From the NCBI RefSeq assembly GCF_001243895.1, contig NZ_LN851186.1:3454735-3518734 (forward strand): a stretch of DNA of 64,000 nucleotides, in the 5' to 3' direction. Source of the stretch: Bacillus testis. Its GTDB lineage: Bacteria > Bacillota > Bacilli > Bacillales > DSM-1321. The position numbers were made by a program, and so were the translations under genes. Position 1 is the first letter of the stretch. The number at the start of each line of letters is the position of its first letter. Shown piece by piece: positions 1-9,115 of this stretch. The notes under the pieces are model-generated. The model searched no databases. It had not been told where the DNA came from and saw nothing but the letters and a program-made list of their open reading frames with translations.

Positions 1-306
1 AGCCTTCTTCCACGAAGCAATCATAGGAGGATTCGTGATCCCGAAGTGCAGGGCTGTTTCTGTTTCTGAAGAACCTGTTCTTTGCATAAAGCTTAATACA
101 TCCAGCTTGAATTGAACAGGATAAATGCTCTTTTTTGTCTTTCTTCTTAATCCATCTTCACCAAATTTCTCATAGTTTTTCACCCACCTTTTAATCGGTG
201 TACTACACGGTAATCCATGTTTCTGAGCTAAAAGCGTATATCCCAGTTTTCCTTCTAAATATTCTTTCACAACCATTAATTTAAAGGTTTCACTATATTT
301 AGCCAT
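1..306 (-). CDS. IS3-family transposase OrfA (helix-turn-helix subunit), 3' part outside window
   Basis: An open frame of 102 codons starts with ATG at 306 and is still open at the window edge. The product begins MAKYSETFKLMVVKEYLEG and contains a helix-turn-helix (residues about 15-45, ending in IKRWVKNYEKFG) and the start of a second one after KKSIYPVQFKLDVL. This double-HTH layout is typical of InsE/OrfA proteins of the IS3/IS150 group, which bind the terminal repeats and are joined to the OrfB integrase by programmed frameshifting. OrfB would lie to the left, outside the window. Whether the element is intact cannot be said. Confidence 0.8.
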   Translation of the reverse strand, partial: MAKYSETFKLMVVKEYLEGKLGYTLLAQKHGLPCSTPIKRWVKNYEKFGEDGLRRKTKKSIYPVQFKLDVLSFMQRTGSSETETALHFGITNPPMIASWKKA

Positions 307-313
307 AAATAAA

Positions 314-353
314 CACCCCAAAAGTTAGATTTTCAACTCTAACTTTTGGGGTG
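314..353. repeat. Perfect 16-bp inverted repeat inside the IS end
   Basis: Positions 314-329 are exactly complementary to 338-353, with an 8-nt loop. The hairpin lies just upstream of the transposase start and would form in any transcript entering the element. Confidence 0.75.
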
Positions 354-417
354 CAGTACATTGAGTGAGGGGGCTTTTTTGATTTGCTCATCTTTTTACA
401 AATTCATATTTTATACG

Positions 418-816
418 TTACTCAACCTTTGTATTAAAAACATTACGATCTAAATATTTGTGGAAGAAAAACTCGCCCAATCCAATAATGACAGCAGAGA
501 TAATGGAAGCAATTATTAAATCTTCGTTATCTAATGATACGTCTAATCCAAGGCCCATTAACCAAATAATCACAAAAGCCAAGATTAGATCAGATATGGT
601 TGCTATCATATTTCTCGTGCTTTGCTGTTGTTTGTTTGCTGTACCACGAAAGATCAGCAGGTCACCAATTAAATAAGCTCCGATCGTTAACACAAGACTG
701 ATCCACATGGAGTCGCCAAAAGCAACATCGTATATTCCTGTCATTATAATGCCTACCACAACTGCAATCATCAAAAACTTAATTACTAGTGCTTTGATAT
801 GGTTCACGATATTCAC
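418..816 (-). CDS. Small integral membrane protein, YndM-like (DUF2512)
   Basis: 132 residues with four hydrophobic segments (about 11-30, 37-56, 71-91 and 100-118) separated by short charged loops. Length, spacing and the GDLLIF and SDLILAF segments match the DUF2512/YndM family of Bacillaceae, whose function is not known. The start at 816 follows an AGGTGAATATC Shine-Dalgarno region. It stands alone between the IS end and a dispersed repeat copy, and no operon partner is visible. Confidence 0.65.
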   Translation of the reverse strand: MNIVNHIKALVIKFLMIAVVVGIIMTGIYDVAFGDSMWISLVLTIGAYLIGDLLIFRGTANKQQQSTRNMIATISDLILAFVIIWLMGLGLDVSLDNEDLIIASIISAVIIGLGEFFFHKYLDRNVFNTKVE

Positions 817-854
817 CTCTTTGTTTTAATTTATATTTCTTTCTACCCGTTAAA

Positions 855-996
855 AATAAAGTGAAACGTTGACCGGTAGGGGGTTTATTCACCTTCCGAC
901 AATCTTAAGTTAACTAATCGGGTTCTTGTTGGTGCTTAATCTCCTTTCGTCGCTCTGGTGGGAAGTGCCAGTCTTAGCGCCAGTTAGAATAGGATA
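855..996 (+). repeat. Dispersed ~145-bp intergenic element, copy A
   Basis: Starts with AAAGTGAAACGTTGACCGG and ends with GCGCCAGTTAGAA. It shares with the other copies the order: AAAGTGAAAC start, G-rich hairpin arm, C-rich arm, an AATCGGGTTCTT block, and GCGCCAGTTAGAA end. Nothing else is recognisable between 830 and 1080. Confidence 0.6.
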
Positions 997-1080
997 GAAT
1001 CAGTATCCCGTTATTTTTCATGATAACCTATCGCTTTTACAAGAGAATGATCCGTTAGCTGACTGTTCTTCTCATCAGAC

Positions 1081-1131
1081 AAAAAGGATCCTAGAGAGCA
1101 GCAACTTTAAAATTGCTGCTCTCTAGGATCC
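1081..1131 (-). terminator. Terminator of the yuzD-like gene, 19-bp perfect stem
   Basis: 1086-1104 pairs perfectly with 1113-1131 around an 8-nt loop. On the minus strand it is followed by TTTTTG. It lies downstream of the gene ending at 1217. Confidence 0.8.
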
Positions 1132-1216
1132 AGTCTACAATCCACGTCTTTTTATGGACTCTCCCCCACTTGTTTACGCTTACATACAAGCATTAAAGAT
1201 TCCTTTACACGCATTT

Positions 1217-1546
1217 CTACTGGCTTACACGGTAGCCATACTGTTCCATTTCCCTGACAATGTCTTTCAGCTTTGGATTCCCTTCGCCCACGATTTCCCC
1301 TTTAATGACCACAACCGGATAAAAGAGGTCTTCCTCGATGATTTTCGCACTGAAATCTGCCTTTTCTTTTTCGTCTTGTTCGCTATATATATCCACATAC
1401 GTGACAGAAAAAGGCTGGCCGGTGAATTTGCGCTCAAGAGCGGCCTCCAGCCATTCATATGTATCTTTTGATGAAGGCAAATTGACGCAGCTGGCACAGA
1501 TTTGTTCCGCTCCGTATACAATAATTTCAACAGGCGATGCAGTCAT
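1217..1546 (-). CDS. yuzD: YuzD-like protein (DUF1462), thioredoxin-like fold
   Basis: 109 residues when started at the ATG at 1546, which has AAAGGGG 8 nt upstream; an in-frame upstream start would add 16 residues without a ribosome site. Landmarks are the CASCVNLPSSKDTYEWLEAAL segment near the N-terminus, with a CxxC pair, and VGEGNPKLKD near the C-terminus. Both match B. subtilis YuzD, a DUF1462 protein of unknown function with a predicted thioredoxin-like fold. It faces away from the NifU-like gene at 1679, the same divergent arrangement as yuzD-yutI in B. subtilis. A role in redox or Fe-S biology is only suggested by that neighbour. Confidence 0.8.
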   Translation of the reverse strand: MTASPVEIIVYGAEQICASCVNLPSSKDTYEWLEAALERKFTGQPFSVTYVDIYSEQDEKEKADFSAKIIEEDLFYPVVVIKGEIVGEGNPKLKDIVREMEQYGYRVSQ

Positions 1547-1678
1547 GTAACAATCCCCTTTCTTTTCTTTCCTTGTTATTGTAATGGAAACCAATCTTTT
1601 CCGAAAGTGAGAATACTTAATGGATTTTTTAGCTTATGGTGATTATAATATGTATAGATATAGAAAGGAGTCGATGAT

Positions 1679-1915
1679 ATGTCTGAACAAGCTATGTTCG
1701 GCCAAGTTCAAGAAGTACTGGATAAACTTCGCCCCTTCTTGCTTCGTGATGGGGGAGACTGTGAACTTGTGGATGTAGAAGATGGAATTGTAAAACTTCG
1801 TTTGCTTGGTGCATGCGGCAGCTGCCCAAGTTCTACTATCACACTAAAAGCTGGAATCGAGCGTGCTCTTCTTGAAGAAGTACCCGGTGTAGTAGAAGTG
1901 GAACAAGTTTTCTAA
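1679..1915 (+). CDS. yutI: NifU C-terminal domain protein, Fe-S scaffold/carrier
   Basis: 78 residues, a single NifU-like domain with the cluster-binding CGSCPSS motif at about residues 47-53. Proteins of this family carry a transient [4Fe-4S] cluster and pass it to client enzymes. The start at 1679 has GAAAGGAG at good spacing, and a TATAAT-like -10 lies at 1644-1649. The length equals that of stand-alone Nfu proteins in Bacillaceae. A hairpin terminator follows. The main suf operon is 18 kb away in this window, so it is transcribed separately. Confidence 0.9.
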   Translation: MSEQAMFGQVQEVLDKLRPFLLRDGGDCELVDVEDGIVKLRLLGACGSCPSSTITLKAGIERALLEEVPGVVEVEQVF

Positions 1916-1930
1916 TAAATGATTATGGAT

Positions 1931-1961
1931 GCTCAGTGATTTCACTGGGCATTTTCTTTTT
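1931..1961 (+). terminator. Terminator after the NifU-like gene
   Basis: GCTCAGTG pairs with CACTGGGC, followed by ATTTTCTTTTT. Confidence 0.75.
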
Positions 1962-2006
1962 GAAGAAAACGTAATCTCGGAACATTACTGCCCACTAGCA
2001 ACGGCA

Positions 2007-2039
2007 AAAAGCTAAGCAAACTTGCAGTCGCTTAGCTTT
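2007..2039 (-). terminator. Terminator of the hom-thrC-thrB operon, overlapping the thrB stop
   Basis: AAAGCTAAGC pairs with GCTTAGCTTT. On the minus strand the stem begins within the last thrB codons and is followed by TTTTTGCC. Confidence 0.75.
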
Positions 2040-2955
2040 GCATTTTCATCGTTTGAGCATGGCTGACGGTGCATCCTTCTTCATCAATAGGCACATGTTT
2101 CACTTGGCAATCCGGGAATGACTGTTGCAGCTCCCTCACCAAAAAAGGAATGCGTTCTTCCTCGGCGAACGAAACCACACTTGGCCCGGCACCGCTTAAA
2201 GCTGTTCCAAAGGCTCCAGCTTTCTCTGCCGTAGCTTCTGCCTGTTCCAGCAGTGGTACAAGCTTGCGTCGGTAAGGCTGATGGAAACGATCCATTTTCA
2301 TCATTTCTCCGGCTGCCGTAAAGTTGCCTGATAGCAGGGCAGCCAGGAATGTATTGGCGATTGCGCTTGCACGCACAGCTTCTCTATAGTCAAGAACAAC
2401 CGGGAGAACGTCACGGGAATCGCTGGTCATTAGCTCATAGGGAGGAATGACAGCGACAACCCCAATGTTTGGCAATGAAAAAGAAAGAAGGCGAGTATGT
2501 TCCTGATCATGTTGCCCCACTACCAGCCCTCCTGTCACTGAAGCGCCGGCATTATCCGGATGCCCCTCTTCCAAAGAAGATAACCGAACCTTTTCTTCCG
2601 GGGATAAATGAAGGCCCCTAAGGGTATCCGCTAACTGAATACCGGCCACAATGGCTGCCGCACTGCTGCCCAGCCCACGTGCCAAAGGGATCTCACTTGT
2701 GATTTTCAACCGGCATGGCGCAAGCTCAACGCCATATTTGGCAGCTGTTTTCAAAGCTACTTGAATAATAAAGTGATTCTCATCCCGAGGAAATGCAGCC
2801 ATTTCCTCTGTCATAGGTTCGACAACCCATCTATTGCTCTCATAGACCTCCACAGTCAAATACAATGAAAGCGCTAAACCAATGGAATCAAATCCTGGCC
2901 CGAGATTTGCCGTGCTTGCCGGGACTTTTATGCGGAACATTATATCTTCTGTCAT
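2032..2955 (-). CDS. thrB: Homoserine kinase
   Basis: 307 residues, a GHMP-kinase that phosphorylates homoserine with ATP, the step before threonine synthase. The N-terminal [19 protein letters not shown] signature and the GHMP ATP-binding loop [12 protein letters not shown] (about residues 90-101) are intact. The ATG at 2955 overlaps the thrC stop as ATGA, so translation is probably coupled; there is no good independent Shine-Dalgarno sequence. A second ATG five codons later is a possible alternative. Last gene of the hom-thrC-thrB operon. Confidence 0.95.
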   Translation of the reverse strand: MTEDIMFRIKVPASTANLGPGFDSIGLALSLYLTVEVYESNRWVVEPMTEEMAAFPRDENHFIIQVALKTAAKYGVELAPCRLKITSEIPLARGLGSSAAAIVAGIQLADTLRGLHLSPEEKVRLSSLEEGHPDNAGASVTGGLVVGQHDQEHTRLLSFSLPNIGVVAVIPPYELMTSDSRDVLPVVLDYREAVRASAIANTFLAALLSGNFTAAGEMMKMDRFHQPYRRKLVPLLEQAEATAEKAGAFGTALSGAGPSVVSFAEEERIPFLVRELQQSFPDCQVKHVPIDEEGCTVSHAQTMKMQS

Positions 2956-4013
2956 ACGTATGCAACGCCATTCAGATGCTGGATGATTGCCTGTTCGTCA
3001 GCCGGCAGCAAGATTGGTTTAATGTCCCCATATTCAACGGCAGTGGCAGGATCTTTCAATCCATTGCCTGTCAAGATTGCTACAACGGTGCTGCCTTTCT
3101 TTATTTCACCGCTCTTCAACTGCTTGATCACTCCCGCAATGCTTGCACAGGATCCCGGCTCGGCAAAGATTCCCTCTCTTCTGGCCAATAAACGGTAGGC
3201 GGACAAAATCTCTTCATCTGAAACTTCATCTATTTTCCCATGGGATTCCGAAGCTGCTTCAACAGCATATTGCCAGCTGGCAGGATTGCCGATGCGGATG
3301 GCGGTTGCGATTGTTTCCGGCTCTTCAAAAATACGGCCATGGACGATAGCAGCGGCTCCTTCCGCTTCAAACCCTCTCATCTCAGGGAGCTTCATACCTT
3401 TCTTTTCGTGGTATTCCTTGAACCCCTTCCAATAAGCTGTAATGTTGCCGGCATTGCCTACAGGAATCGCCAGAACATCGGGAGCTTGACCGAGCGCATC
3501 GCAGATTTCAAAAGCCGCTGTCTTTTGTCCTTCGATCCGGTAAGGGTTGACTGAGTTCACCAAAGAAATAGCCGATTGTTCTGATATGCTACGGACGATT
3601 TTAAGCGCATGGTCAAAGTTCCCGTCAATGGCTACGATTTCGGCTCCATACATGACAGCTTGCGCCAATTTGCCCATCGCAATCTTCCCGTCCGGTATGA
3701 CGACAATACAACGTATGCCCAATCGGGCGGCATAGGCGGCAGCAGCGGCAGACGTATTGCCGGTGGAAGCACAGATAATCGCTTCACTGCCATCCTCCAC
3801 TGCTTTTGCCACGGCCATGACCATGCCTCTGTCTTTGAAGGAACCGGTTGGATTAGCGCCTTCATACTTCACGTGGAGGTTGATGCCCCATTCTTCCGAT
3901 AAGTTCCCGCAATGCAGAAGCGGTGTGTTTCCTTCCAGCAAGGTAAGCTTCGGCGTGCGTTCGGTAATCGGCAAAAATTCCGTGTACTCAGCCAATAGTC
4001 CTTTCCAACTCAT
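2952..4013 (-). CDS. thrC: Threonine synthase
   Basis: 353 residues, a PLP enzyme converting O-phosphohomoserine to threonine. The PLP-lysine motif GSFKDRG gives Lys60, and the phosphate-binding region GNAGNIT follows in the middle of the protein. The start at 4013 has GGAG about 10 nt upstream within the end of hom and overlaps the hom stop by ATGA. Length matches the short Gram-positive ThrC class. Confidence 0.95.
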   Translation of the reverse strand: MSWKGLLAEYTEFLPITERTPKLTLLEGNTPLLHCGNLSEEWGINLHVKYEGANPTGSFKDRGMVMAVAKAVEDGSEAIICASTGNTSAAAAAYAARLGIRCIVVIPDGKIAMGKLAQAVMYGAEIVAIDGNFDHALKIVRSISEQSAISLVNSVNPYRIEGQKTAAFEICDALGQAPDVLAIPVGNAGNITAYWKGFKEYHEKKGMKLPEMRGFEAEGAAAIVHGRIFEEPETIATAIRIGNPASWQYAVEAASESHGKIDEVSDEEILSAYRLLARREGIFAEPGSCASIAGVIKQLKSGEIKKGSTVVAILTGNGLKDPATAVEYGDIKPILLPADEQAIIQHLNGVAYV

Positions 4014-5308
4014 TTCTTGTCATCTCCTTCGACTCTGTATGTACTTTTTATTTCCAATACCAGTTCATTGTCACGAAGCTGCTGAAGAATAGTATGGAAG
4101 TTCTTCAGCGATGCCCGGTGGGTTACCAGCACAATTTCAGCATGTCCTTTTTCAGCCAATGGCAGCTGCAGGATTTTTTCAAAGGAAATCGAATGCTGTG
4201 CAAATAGGGTGGTAATCGTTGCAAACACGCCGATTTCATCTTTTACATGAAGGCGCAGGAAGTGTTTAGCAAAAATTTCATCCTCATTTTTTAGGTTTTT
4301 TTCATATTGGGGTGCCCCAGCGCTTCGCCCATTTATATGAAGGCGCATATTTTTCATGACGCCCACCAAATCGGACACAATGGCTGTGGCAGTTGGAAGG
4401 CTGCCGGCACCTGGTCCGTAGAACATCGTTTCTCCCACTGCCTCTCCGTAAACATAGACGGCATTATATTCGTCATTGACTGCCGCAAGCGGGTGCGTTT
4501 CATTCAGCAACGCCGGCTGTACGCTCACTTCCACCTTTTCGCCAACGCGGTCCGCTATGCCGATCAATTTCATTGTATATCCCAGTTGCTTGCTGTAATC
4601 AATATCTTCTTCTGTTATATGAGTAATGCCTTCACAGCTGACATCATCAAGATCAATATTCATCGAAAAGCCGAGCGTGGCAAGAATGGCCATCTTCCTA
4701 GCAGCATCCAATCCTTCCACATCGGCTGTCGGATCGCTTTCCGCGTAGCCCAATTGCTGTGCCTGCGCCAGGGCTTCTTCATATGGGCTTCCAGACTTGC
4801 TCATTTTGGTCAGGATGAAATTAGTAGTCCCATTCACAATTCCCATCATTTTGGTGATACGGTCGGACGCCAGACCATCCACCAGCCCCCGCAGGATCGG
4901 GATACCGCCTGCAACACTCGCTTCGTAGAAAAGATCACATTTATTGCGGGTCGCCTCAGCTAACAATTCAGGTCCATACAGCGCCATTAGGTCTTTGTTT
5001 GCTGTCACGACATGCTTTTTGTTCCGCACGGCCCTGAGCAGATATTTCCTTGTCTCTTCGACGCCCCCCATCACTTCAATAATTATATTGATATCGGGAT
5101 TCTCTAAAATATCATCCGGGGAATCCGTCAATAACGCCGGGTCAACATGCACGTCTCTTTCCTTCTCGATATTCTTCACCAGTATCTTATTAATCCTGAC
5201 TGGGCAGCCAATTTGGTGCATCAGTTTATCCTGGTGGTTCTCGACGATTTTCACCACACCGGAGCCAACTGTCCCTAGCCCCAACAAGCCAATTGAGATT
5301 GCATCCAT
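4010..5308 (-). CDS. hom: Homoserine dehydrogenase with C-terminal ACT domain
   Basis: 432 residues from the ATG at 5308, preceded by GAGAGGGG. It reduces aspartate semialdehyde to homoserine, the branch point to threonine and methionine. The NAD(P) fold begins with [12 protein letters not shown] at residues 6-17. The substrate region [11 protein letters not shown] lies in the centre, and an ACT regulatory domain covers roughly residues 350-430 ([14 protein letters not shown]), which in the family mediates threonine inhibition. A longer in-frame N-terminal extension has no ribosome site and was left out. First gene of hom-thrC-thrB. Confidence 0.95.
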   Translation of the reverse strand: MDAISIGLLGLGTVGSGVVKIVENHQDKLMHQIGCPVRINKILVKNIEKERDVHVDPALLTDSPDDILENPDINIIIEVMGGVEETRKYLLRAVRNKKHVVTANKDLMALYGPELLAEATRNKCDLFYEASVAGGIPILRGLVDGLASDRITKMMGIVNGTTNFILTKMSKSGSPYEEALAQAQQLGYAESDPTADVEGLDAARKMAILATLGFSMNIDLDDVSCEGITHITEEDIDYSKQLGYTMKLIGIADRVGEKVEVSVQPALLNETHPLAAVNDEYNAVYVYGEAVGETMFYGPGAGSLPTATAIVSDLVGVMKNMRLHINGRSAGAPQYEKNLKNEDEIFAKHFLRLHVKDEIGVFATITTLFAQHSISFEKILQLPLAEKGHAEIVLVTHRASLKNFHTILQQLRDNELVLEIKSTYRVEGDDKK

Positions 5309-5365
5309 CGTTATTCCCCTCTCGTTTGTTCTCTCCTCATATACATTTGTTTTTATATAAAAGAC

Positions 5366-5394
5366 ATTATAGACTTTCCGACTATTATTTTCAA
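5366..5394 (-). promoter_or_regulatory. Sigma-A type promoter of hom-thrC-thrB
   Basis: TTGAAA, a 17-bp spacer and TATAAT, about 55 nt upstream of the hom start. No riboswitch or T-box-like leader is visible in the short 5' UTR. Confidence 0.7.
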
Positions 5395-5476
5395 TAGTCA
5401 AAAATAACAGAATATTATTGGATTGCAATTATTGTACCAGATTTCAATATATAAACAGGAGATTTTCTTTGAATAT

Positions 5477-6481
5477 TTAAAGCCAATCCACTCTGGGAAT
5501 CTTGAGATGTGTAAGAGGAACTCCATTTAGTTCATGGAATTGCTTTAGGAAATCCTCATAATAGTGCGATTGCTCAAGGCATTTCTCCAATGTCTCCTCT
5601 CTTTTTCTTTGATTGCTCTCCGTTCCGCCGGAAAAATAATTCTCTACGCACTCCAAGTAGTGGACAGGAAAGAGAAGCCGGGCATACAGTAAACGCCAGG
5701 AGAACCCTGACAAGGGAAGTCCTTGCTGATATTCTTGCAGGAATTGCACCATAGAAGGTTGGTAGGTCTGCGGGTATCGATGGAAATTTTCCCGCACCCA
5801 TTCCCCCAAATCCCTGCTGTGGTGGTCGAATACCCAATCGAACGGATTCTTCACTAAATAATCTCCACTCCAAGTGTCAGTATAAAACCGATCGTGGCAG
5901 ATGGTTCCGGCATCCCATGGCGAAGGCTCGTCATCTAGCTCACTGTCCACTAAATATTGGATTGCGTTTTCTCCAAGCGCAAGATAGTACGGAAAGGATT
6001 CAACAAATAATGTTTCAAACTCATTCGAGGGGTGGGCATGCAGCTTCTCCCTCCATGCTCTTTCAACAGCATCCAACCGCTCCTCCCATAGCCCCTTCCA
6101 TTGTCCGATCCGGTTGCAGGCCGTGACTTGATCAGGATATTGCCTGGCCCTATGGTGGAACTTTGCCAGTTTACTGCCCATCTTATAATCCCTTGGCTCT
6201 TGTAAATGATAATTGGCCAATAAAACGAATAATGTTTCATCCACCTCCGATAAATAAGTTTGCTCATTTGACATGACAAACGAAGAGACAAAATGGTCGC
6301 CCTGCTGCTGCATAAATTCTGACATTCGCAGCCGCTCAACCAATTCCTGTTCTTCCAGTTCATCTATGGGGACAATGGTGAATAAAGCATCTCCCGAAAA
6401 GAATTGGCGGTAAGGGCCCTTCGTTTCCTGTCTTTCCATGACCAGTCCATAGTTCTGGTACACCACGTCTTCAAGCATCAT
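5477..6481 (-). CDS. yutH: YutH-like spore coat-associated protein (CotS/kinase-like fold)
   Basis: 334 residues. Sequence character and position between hom and yutG fit YutH of B. subtilis, a sporulation protein of the CotS-related family with an aminoglycoside-phosphotransferase-like fold. Visible features are a C-terminal region rich in aromatic residues and the DICHDRFYTD-like segment (here TICHDRFYTDTWSG), where kinases of this fold carry the catalytic loop. Canonical catalytic HxDxxxxN is not clearly present, so enzymatic activity is doubtful. The ATG at 6481 follows GAGGAG at 5 nt; the adjacent ATG at 6478 is equally possible. A GTG two codons upstream was rejected because it lies inside the ribosome site. 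Confidence 0.75.
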   Translation of the reverse strand: MMLEDVVYQNYGLVMERQETKGPYRQFFSGDALFTIVPIDELEEQELVERLRMSEFMQQQGDHFVSSFVMSNEQTYLSEVDETLFVLLANYHLQEPRDYKMGSKLAKFHHRARQYPDQVTACNRIGQWKGLWEERLDAVERAWREKLHAHPSNEFETLFVESFPYYLALGENAIQYLVDSELDDEPSPWDAGTICHDRFYTDTWSGDYLVKNPFDWVFDHHSRDLGEWVRENFHRYPQTYQPSMVQFLQEYQQGLPLSGFSWRLLYARLLFPVHYLECVENYFSGGTESNQRKREETLEKCLEQSHYYEDFLKQFHELNGVPLTHLKIPRVDWL

Positions 6482-6705
6482 AAACACTCCTCTTTATGTA
6501 GTAATCAACAGCCTTTCCGTGCATCCTACACTATATATATGAAATACTGCCCGTCCATACGCATTTTCCGGCGAAGAAACAACGAAAGCTCTGCGCAAGA
6601 AAAAAAGTAGACGAATCCGGGGCGGGCGCATACCATACAGTAACGATTGAAAGATCCTGCGTTAACCGGCAGAAAATGCGACTACATGAGAAAAGGTGAA
6701 TGAAT

Positions 6706-7203
6706 ATGCTGAAGGAACAAAACAATCTATCGGAACAAACTGCCCGCAAATGGCTACAGGAGCGCGGCGTTACTGTCACAGACATCGCCGAGCTTGTGAT
6801 GTATTTGCAAAAGGCGTATCACGAAAATCTATCAATGGAAGACTGTTTGGAGAATGTCGAAAGGGTCCTGTCTAAACGGGAAGTCCAAAACGCCATTCTT
6901 ACTGGCATTCAATTAGATATTCTGGCTGAGAAAAAACTGCTAGATGAACCTTTGCAATCAACTATTGCTATAGATGAGAGCCTATATGGCGTCGATGAAA
7001 TTCTCGCTTTTTCTATCGTAAATGTTTATGGCAGCATCGGATTTACCAATTACGGATATATAGACAAACAAAAACCGGGCATCCTTAAAAAGCTGAATGA
7101 CAAGTCCAGCGGAGAATGCCACACCTTTCTGGATGACATTGTCGGTGCTATTGCAGCAGCAGCCTCCAGCAGGCTTGCGCACCGATCTGAGCATGTTGAA
7201 TAA
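6706..7203 (+). CDS. yutG: Phosphatidylglycerophosphatase A-like protein
   Basis: 165 residues from the ATG at 6706, with AAGGTG about 8 nt upstream; an ATG at 6700 is too close to that site. The protein carries the PgpA-family segments near SVGYGSIGFTNYGYIDK (here NVYGSIGFTNYGYIDK) and the terminal HTFLDDIVGAIAAAASSRLAH. PgpA enzymes dephosphorylate phosphatidylglycerophosphate, but the Bacillus YutG branch is soluble and lacks the membrane helices of the E. coli enzyme, so the substrate is uncertain. Oriented opposite to yutH and yutF and closed by a strong terminator. Confidence 0.8.
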   Translation: MLKEQNNLSEQTARKWLQERGVTVTDIAELVMYLQKAYHENLSMEDCLENVERVLSKREVQNAILTGIQLDILAEKKLLDEPLQSTIAIDESLYGVDEILAFSIVNVYGSIGFTNYGYIDKQKPGILKKLNDKSSGECHTFLDDIVGAIAAAASSRLAHRSEHVE

Positions 7204-7205
7204 AA

Positions 7206-7246
7206 CAAAACGCCCCGCTGTTCTCGAAGCGGGGCGTTTATCTTTT
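7206..7246 (+). terminator. Terminator of yutG, usable from both sides
   Basis: AACGCCCCGCT pairs with AGCGGGGCGTT across GTTCTCGA, then TTATCTTTTT. The A-rich flank on the other side makes it bidirectional for yutF. Confidence 0.85.
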
Positions 7247-7248
7247 TC

Positions 7249-8016
7249 TTATTCAAATTTCCATTGATCCAGCGAAGGCAATACATGGGTTGGCTGGTCC
7301 TTATAACCGAGCAACAACTCAGGCGTTGTTACGCCAGTATGCACGAGCAATGTATCCAGTCCGGCTTTCATACCGGCCATGATATCAGTATCATAATTGT
7401 CTCCGACCATAAGGGTATATTCTTTATCGACACCGAGTACTTCCTGGGCTTGTTCCATAATAATGCTTTCCGGTTTGCCGATGAAAACCGGCGAGACCCC
7501 TGTTGAAACCGACACAACGGCCGTCAATGAACCGGCACCAGGCAATAAACCTCTTTCTGTCGGGATAGCTATATCACCATTTGTAGCTATGAAGGTTGCT
7601 CCGGCTCTCACTCCCAGACAAGCCTTCGCCAATTTTTCGTACGTGATCTCTCGGTCGATGCCCGTCACCACAAAATCAGGATTTTCCTCCACAAAAGTAA
7701 AGCCCTTCTCCTGAAGCGCATGGCGAATTCCTTCTTCGCCAATCAGATAGATTGTTGCATTCGGTTTAATTGAATACAAATAATTCGCTGTTGCTTGGCT
7801 TGTTGTGAAAACCTGTTCATCTTCTGTCGGGATATCGAATGCCCGAAGCTTTTCTGCTACTTGAGCCGGTGTCCGGGAAGAATTATTGGTTACAAAAAGA
7901 TAAGGCAATCCTCTTCTTTTGAGTTCATGGACAAATTGTCCGGCCTCTTCGATTTTTTCGGTCCCTTTATACATCGTGCCATCCAAATCAATTAAAAATC
8001 CTTTATACTGCTTCAA
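7249..8016 (-). CDS. yutF: HAD-superfamily sugar-phosphate phosphatase, YutF type
   Basis: 255 residues, a HAD phosphatase of the NagD/class IIA group. The nucleophile motif DLDGT is at residues 10-14, motif II TNNSS follows at about 46, and motif IV is GDNYDTDIMAG near 205. The start is taken as TTG at 8016, since GGAG lies 8 nt upstream and the product then begins M-K-Q-Y-K-G-F, in register with MKTYKGY of B. subtilis YutF. A GTG three codons earlier falls inside the ribosome site. It hydrolyses small phosphate esters by family; the physiological substrate is not known. Confidence 0.9.
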   Translation of the reverse strand: MKQYKGFLIDLDGTMYKGTEKIEEAGQFVHELKRRGLPYLFVTNNSSRTPAQVAEKLRAFDIPTEDEQVFTTSQATANYLYSIKPNATIYLIGEEGIRHALQEKGFTFVEENPDFVVTGIDREITYEKLAKACLGVRAGATFIATNGDIAIPTERGLLPGAGSLTAVVSVSTGVSPVFIGKPESIIMEQAQEVLGVDKEYTLMVGDNYDTDIMAGMKAGLDTLLVHTGVTTPELLLGYKDQPTHVLPSLDQWKFE

Positions 8017-8097
8017 TCCGACCACTCCAATACATGTTGACTTTCAGTTCTCTTCCTTATTCTAGAATACTTTATCACAGACGATTGGCCCCTGCAA

Positions 8098-8130
8098 AAA
8101 AAGAAAGGATGCTTTGCGGGCATCCTTTCA
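8098..8130 (-). terminator. Terminator of the dedA-like gene
   Basis: AAAGGATGC pairs with GCATCCTTT, followed on the minus strand by CTTTTTTTGC. Confidence 0.85.
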
Positions 8131-8137
8131 TACCTAT

Positions 8138-8752
8138 TTAGTTGCGAATTTTTTCCGCTTTCTGTTTATTGCCGGCAAATTGCCTATATGCGACATAGCA
8201 ACCGATCAATAACACGGCTGCACCGGCAATAGGAAAGGCATATTGATCGAACATCGCGCCTGCCTGCTCCCAATTTTCCCCCAGCTTCATACCTAGGTAA
8301 AGATAGAAATACGTGATTGGATACATCGCTATGAATGTATACACACTGAATTTCATAAGGCTCATTTTTGTCATCCCGCATGGAATGGAGATAGCCGTCC
8401 GTACAACCGGAAGGAAACGGGCAAAGAAAGCAACGCCAGGTCCATATTTTTCAAAGAAACGGTCTGATGCGGCGATTTGTTTTTCTGAGACCAAAAAGTA
8501 TTTTCCGTATTTCTCCACCAATGGCCTTCCGCCGTATCGGCCCAATGCATACAATGTAATCGGCCCGATTGTTCCGCCGATGGTGCCCGCCAATGCCAGC
8601 AGATGGATGTTGAACTTGCCTTCCGAAACGCCATAGCCAGCGAGTGGCAAAACGATTTCTGCAGGTATAAATTCAAAACATAACGCTAAAAGAACGCCAA
8701 AATAGCCAAATTGATGAAAAAAGTCTATAAACATCTGAATGTAGTCTGACAT
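8138..8752 (-). CDS. DedA-family membrane protein
   Basis: 204 residues with about five to six hydrophobic segments. The DedA core is visible: the glutamate-bearing FEFIPAEIVLPLAGYG near residues 26-41, the GGTIGPITLYALGRYGG segment, and the conserved FFARFLPVVRTAISIPCG motif near residues 109-126. DedA proteins support membrane lipid recycling (undecaprenyl-phosphate or phosphatidylethanolamine flipping in some members) and proton-motive-force homeostasis. Start at 8752 with GGGGTG upstream. It stands alone with its own terminator; in B. subtilis this locus carries no DedA gene that I recall, so it may be an insertion into the yut block. Confidence 0.85.
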   Translation of the reverse strand: MSDYIQMFIDFFHQFGYFGVLLALCFEFIPAEIVLPLAGYGVSEGKFNIHLLALAGTIGGTIGPITLYALGRYGGRPLVEKYGKYFLVSEKQIAASDRFFEKYGPGVAFFARFLPVVRTAISIPCGMTKMSLMKFSVYTFIAMYPITYFYLYLGMKLGENWEQAGAMFDQYAFPIAGAAVLLIGCYVAYRQFAGNKQKAEKIRN

Positions 8753-9041
8753 TTGTAGTTCACCCCAAACTCTAAAATAACGTATTCAACTTATCCAGGC
8801 TTCGCTCTTCTCATCCATTCCTATAAAGAAAGCAGAATCGAAAAGGATCATAACCTGTCTTTTAAGCCGAATAATTCCTATGATGCTTGTCCTCTATTGT
8901 CAATCAAAAAAGACCGGACACTTTAGACTTTAAGGCATACAGCGTTATTACACAAGCATATTGGGGCAAAAAATCAATTCCCTTATATTTCATGTCAGCC
9001 ACAAACAGACAGCTCAGCGAACGTAACCGCTTTCCTTTTCC
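8753..9041. other. Gene-free stretch upstream of the dedA-like gene
   Basis: About 290 bases without an open frame that looks coding. The part next to 8752 must contain the dedA promoter, but no convincing -35/-10 pair was found. Copy B of the dispersed repeat follows. Confidence 0.5.
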
Positions 9042-9115
9042 CGTTCTAACTGGCGAACAACAGTAAGAACTAAGGTTGTTTCAACGAATAAAGCCTCTGC
9101 GATTAAAGTATCGCT
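9042..9115 (-). repeat. Dispersed intergenic element, copy B (internally deleted)
   Basis: On the minus strand it runs ACTTTAATCGCAGAGGCTTT, then GTTGAAACAACC, TTCTTACTGTTGTTCGCCAG and TTAGAAC. It lacks about half of the full element and abuts the stop codon at 9116. Confidence 0.55.

Larger units (their letters stand above)
1..360 (-). mobile_element. End of an IS3-family (IS150-like) insertion sequence, continues beyond left edge
   Basis: The segment holds the 5' part of an OrfA-type transposase gene preceded by a likely terminal repeat. Read on the minus strand the end begins TGTACTGCACCCC at 360, and IS3-family ends usually begin with TG. A perfect 16-bp inverted repeat (314-329 with 338-353) lies between this end and the start codon at 306. 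Such subterminal hairpins can shield a transposase gene from outside transcription. The other end and the target duplication lie outside the window, so completeness cannot be judged. Confidence 0.75.

Noticed and set aside
5309-5428. N-terminal extension of hom by 40 residues
   Set aside because: It reads through the promoter at 5366-5394 and has no family similarity or ribosome site.
5309-5460. T-box or riboswitch leader for hom-thr
   Set aside because: The 5' UTR predicted from the promoter is only ~50 nt and holds no T-box (GGNACC-like) or aptamer sequence.
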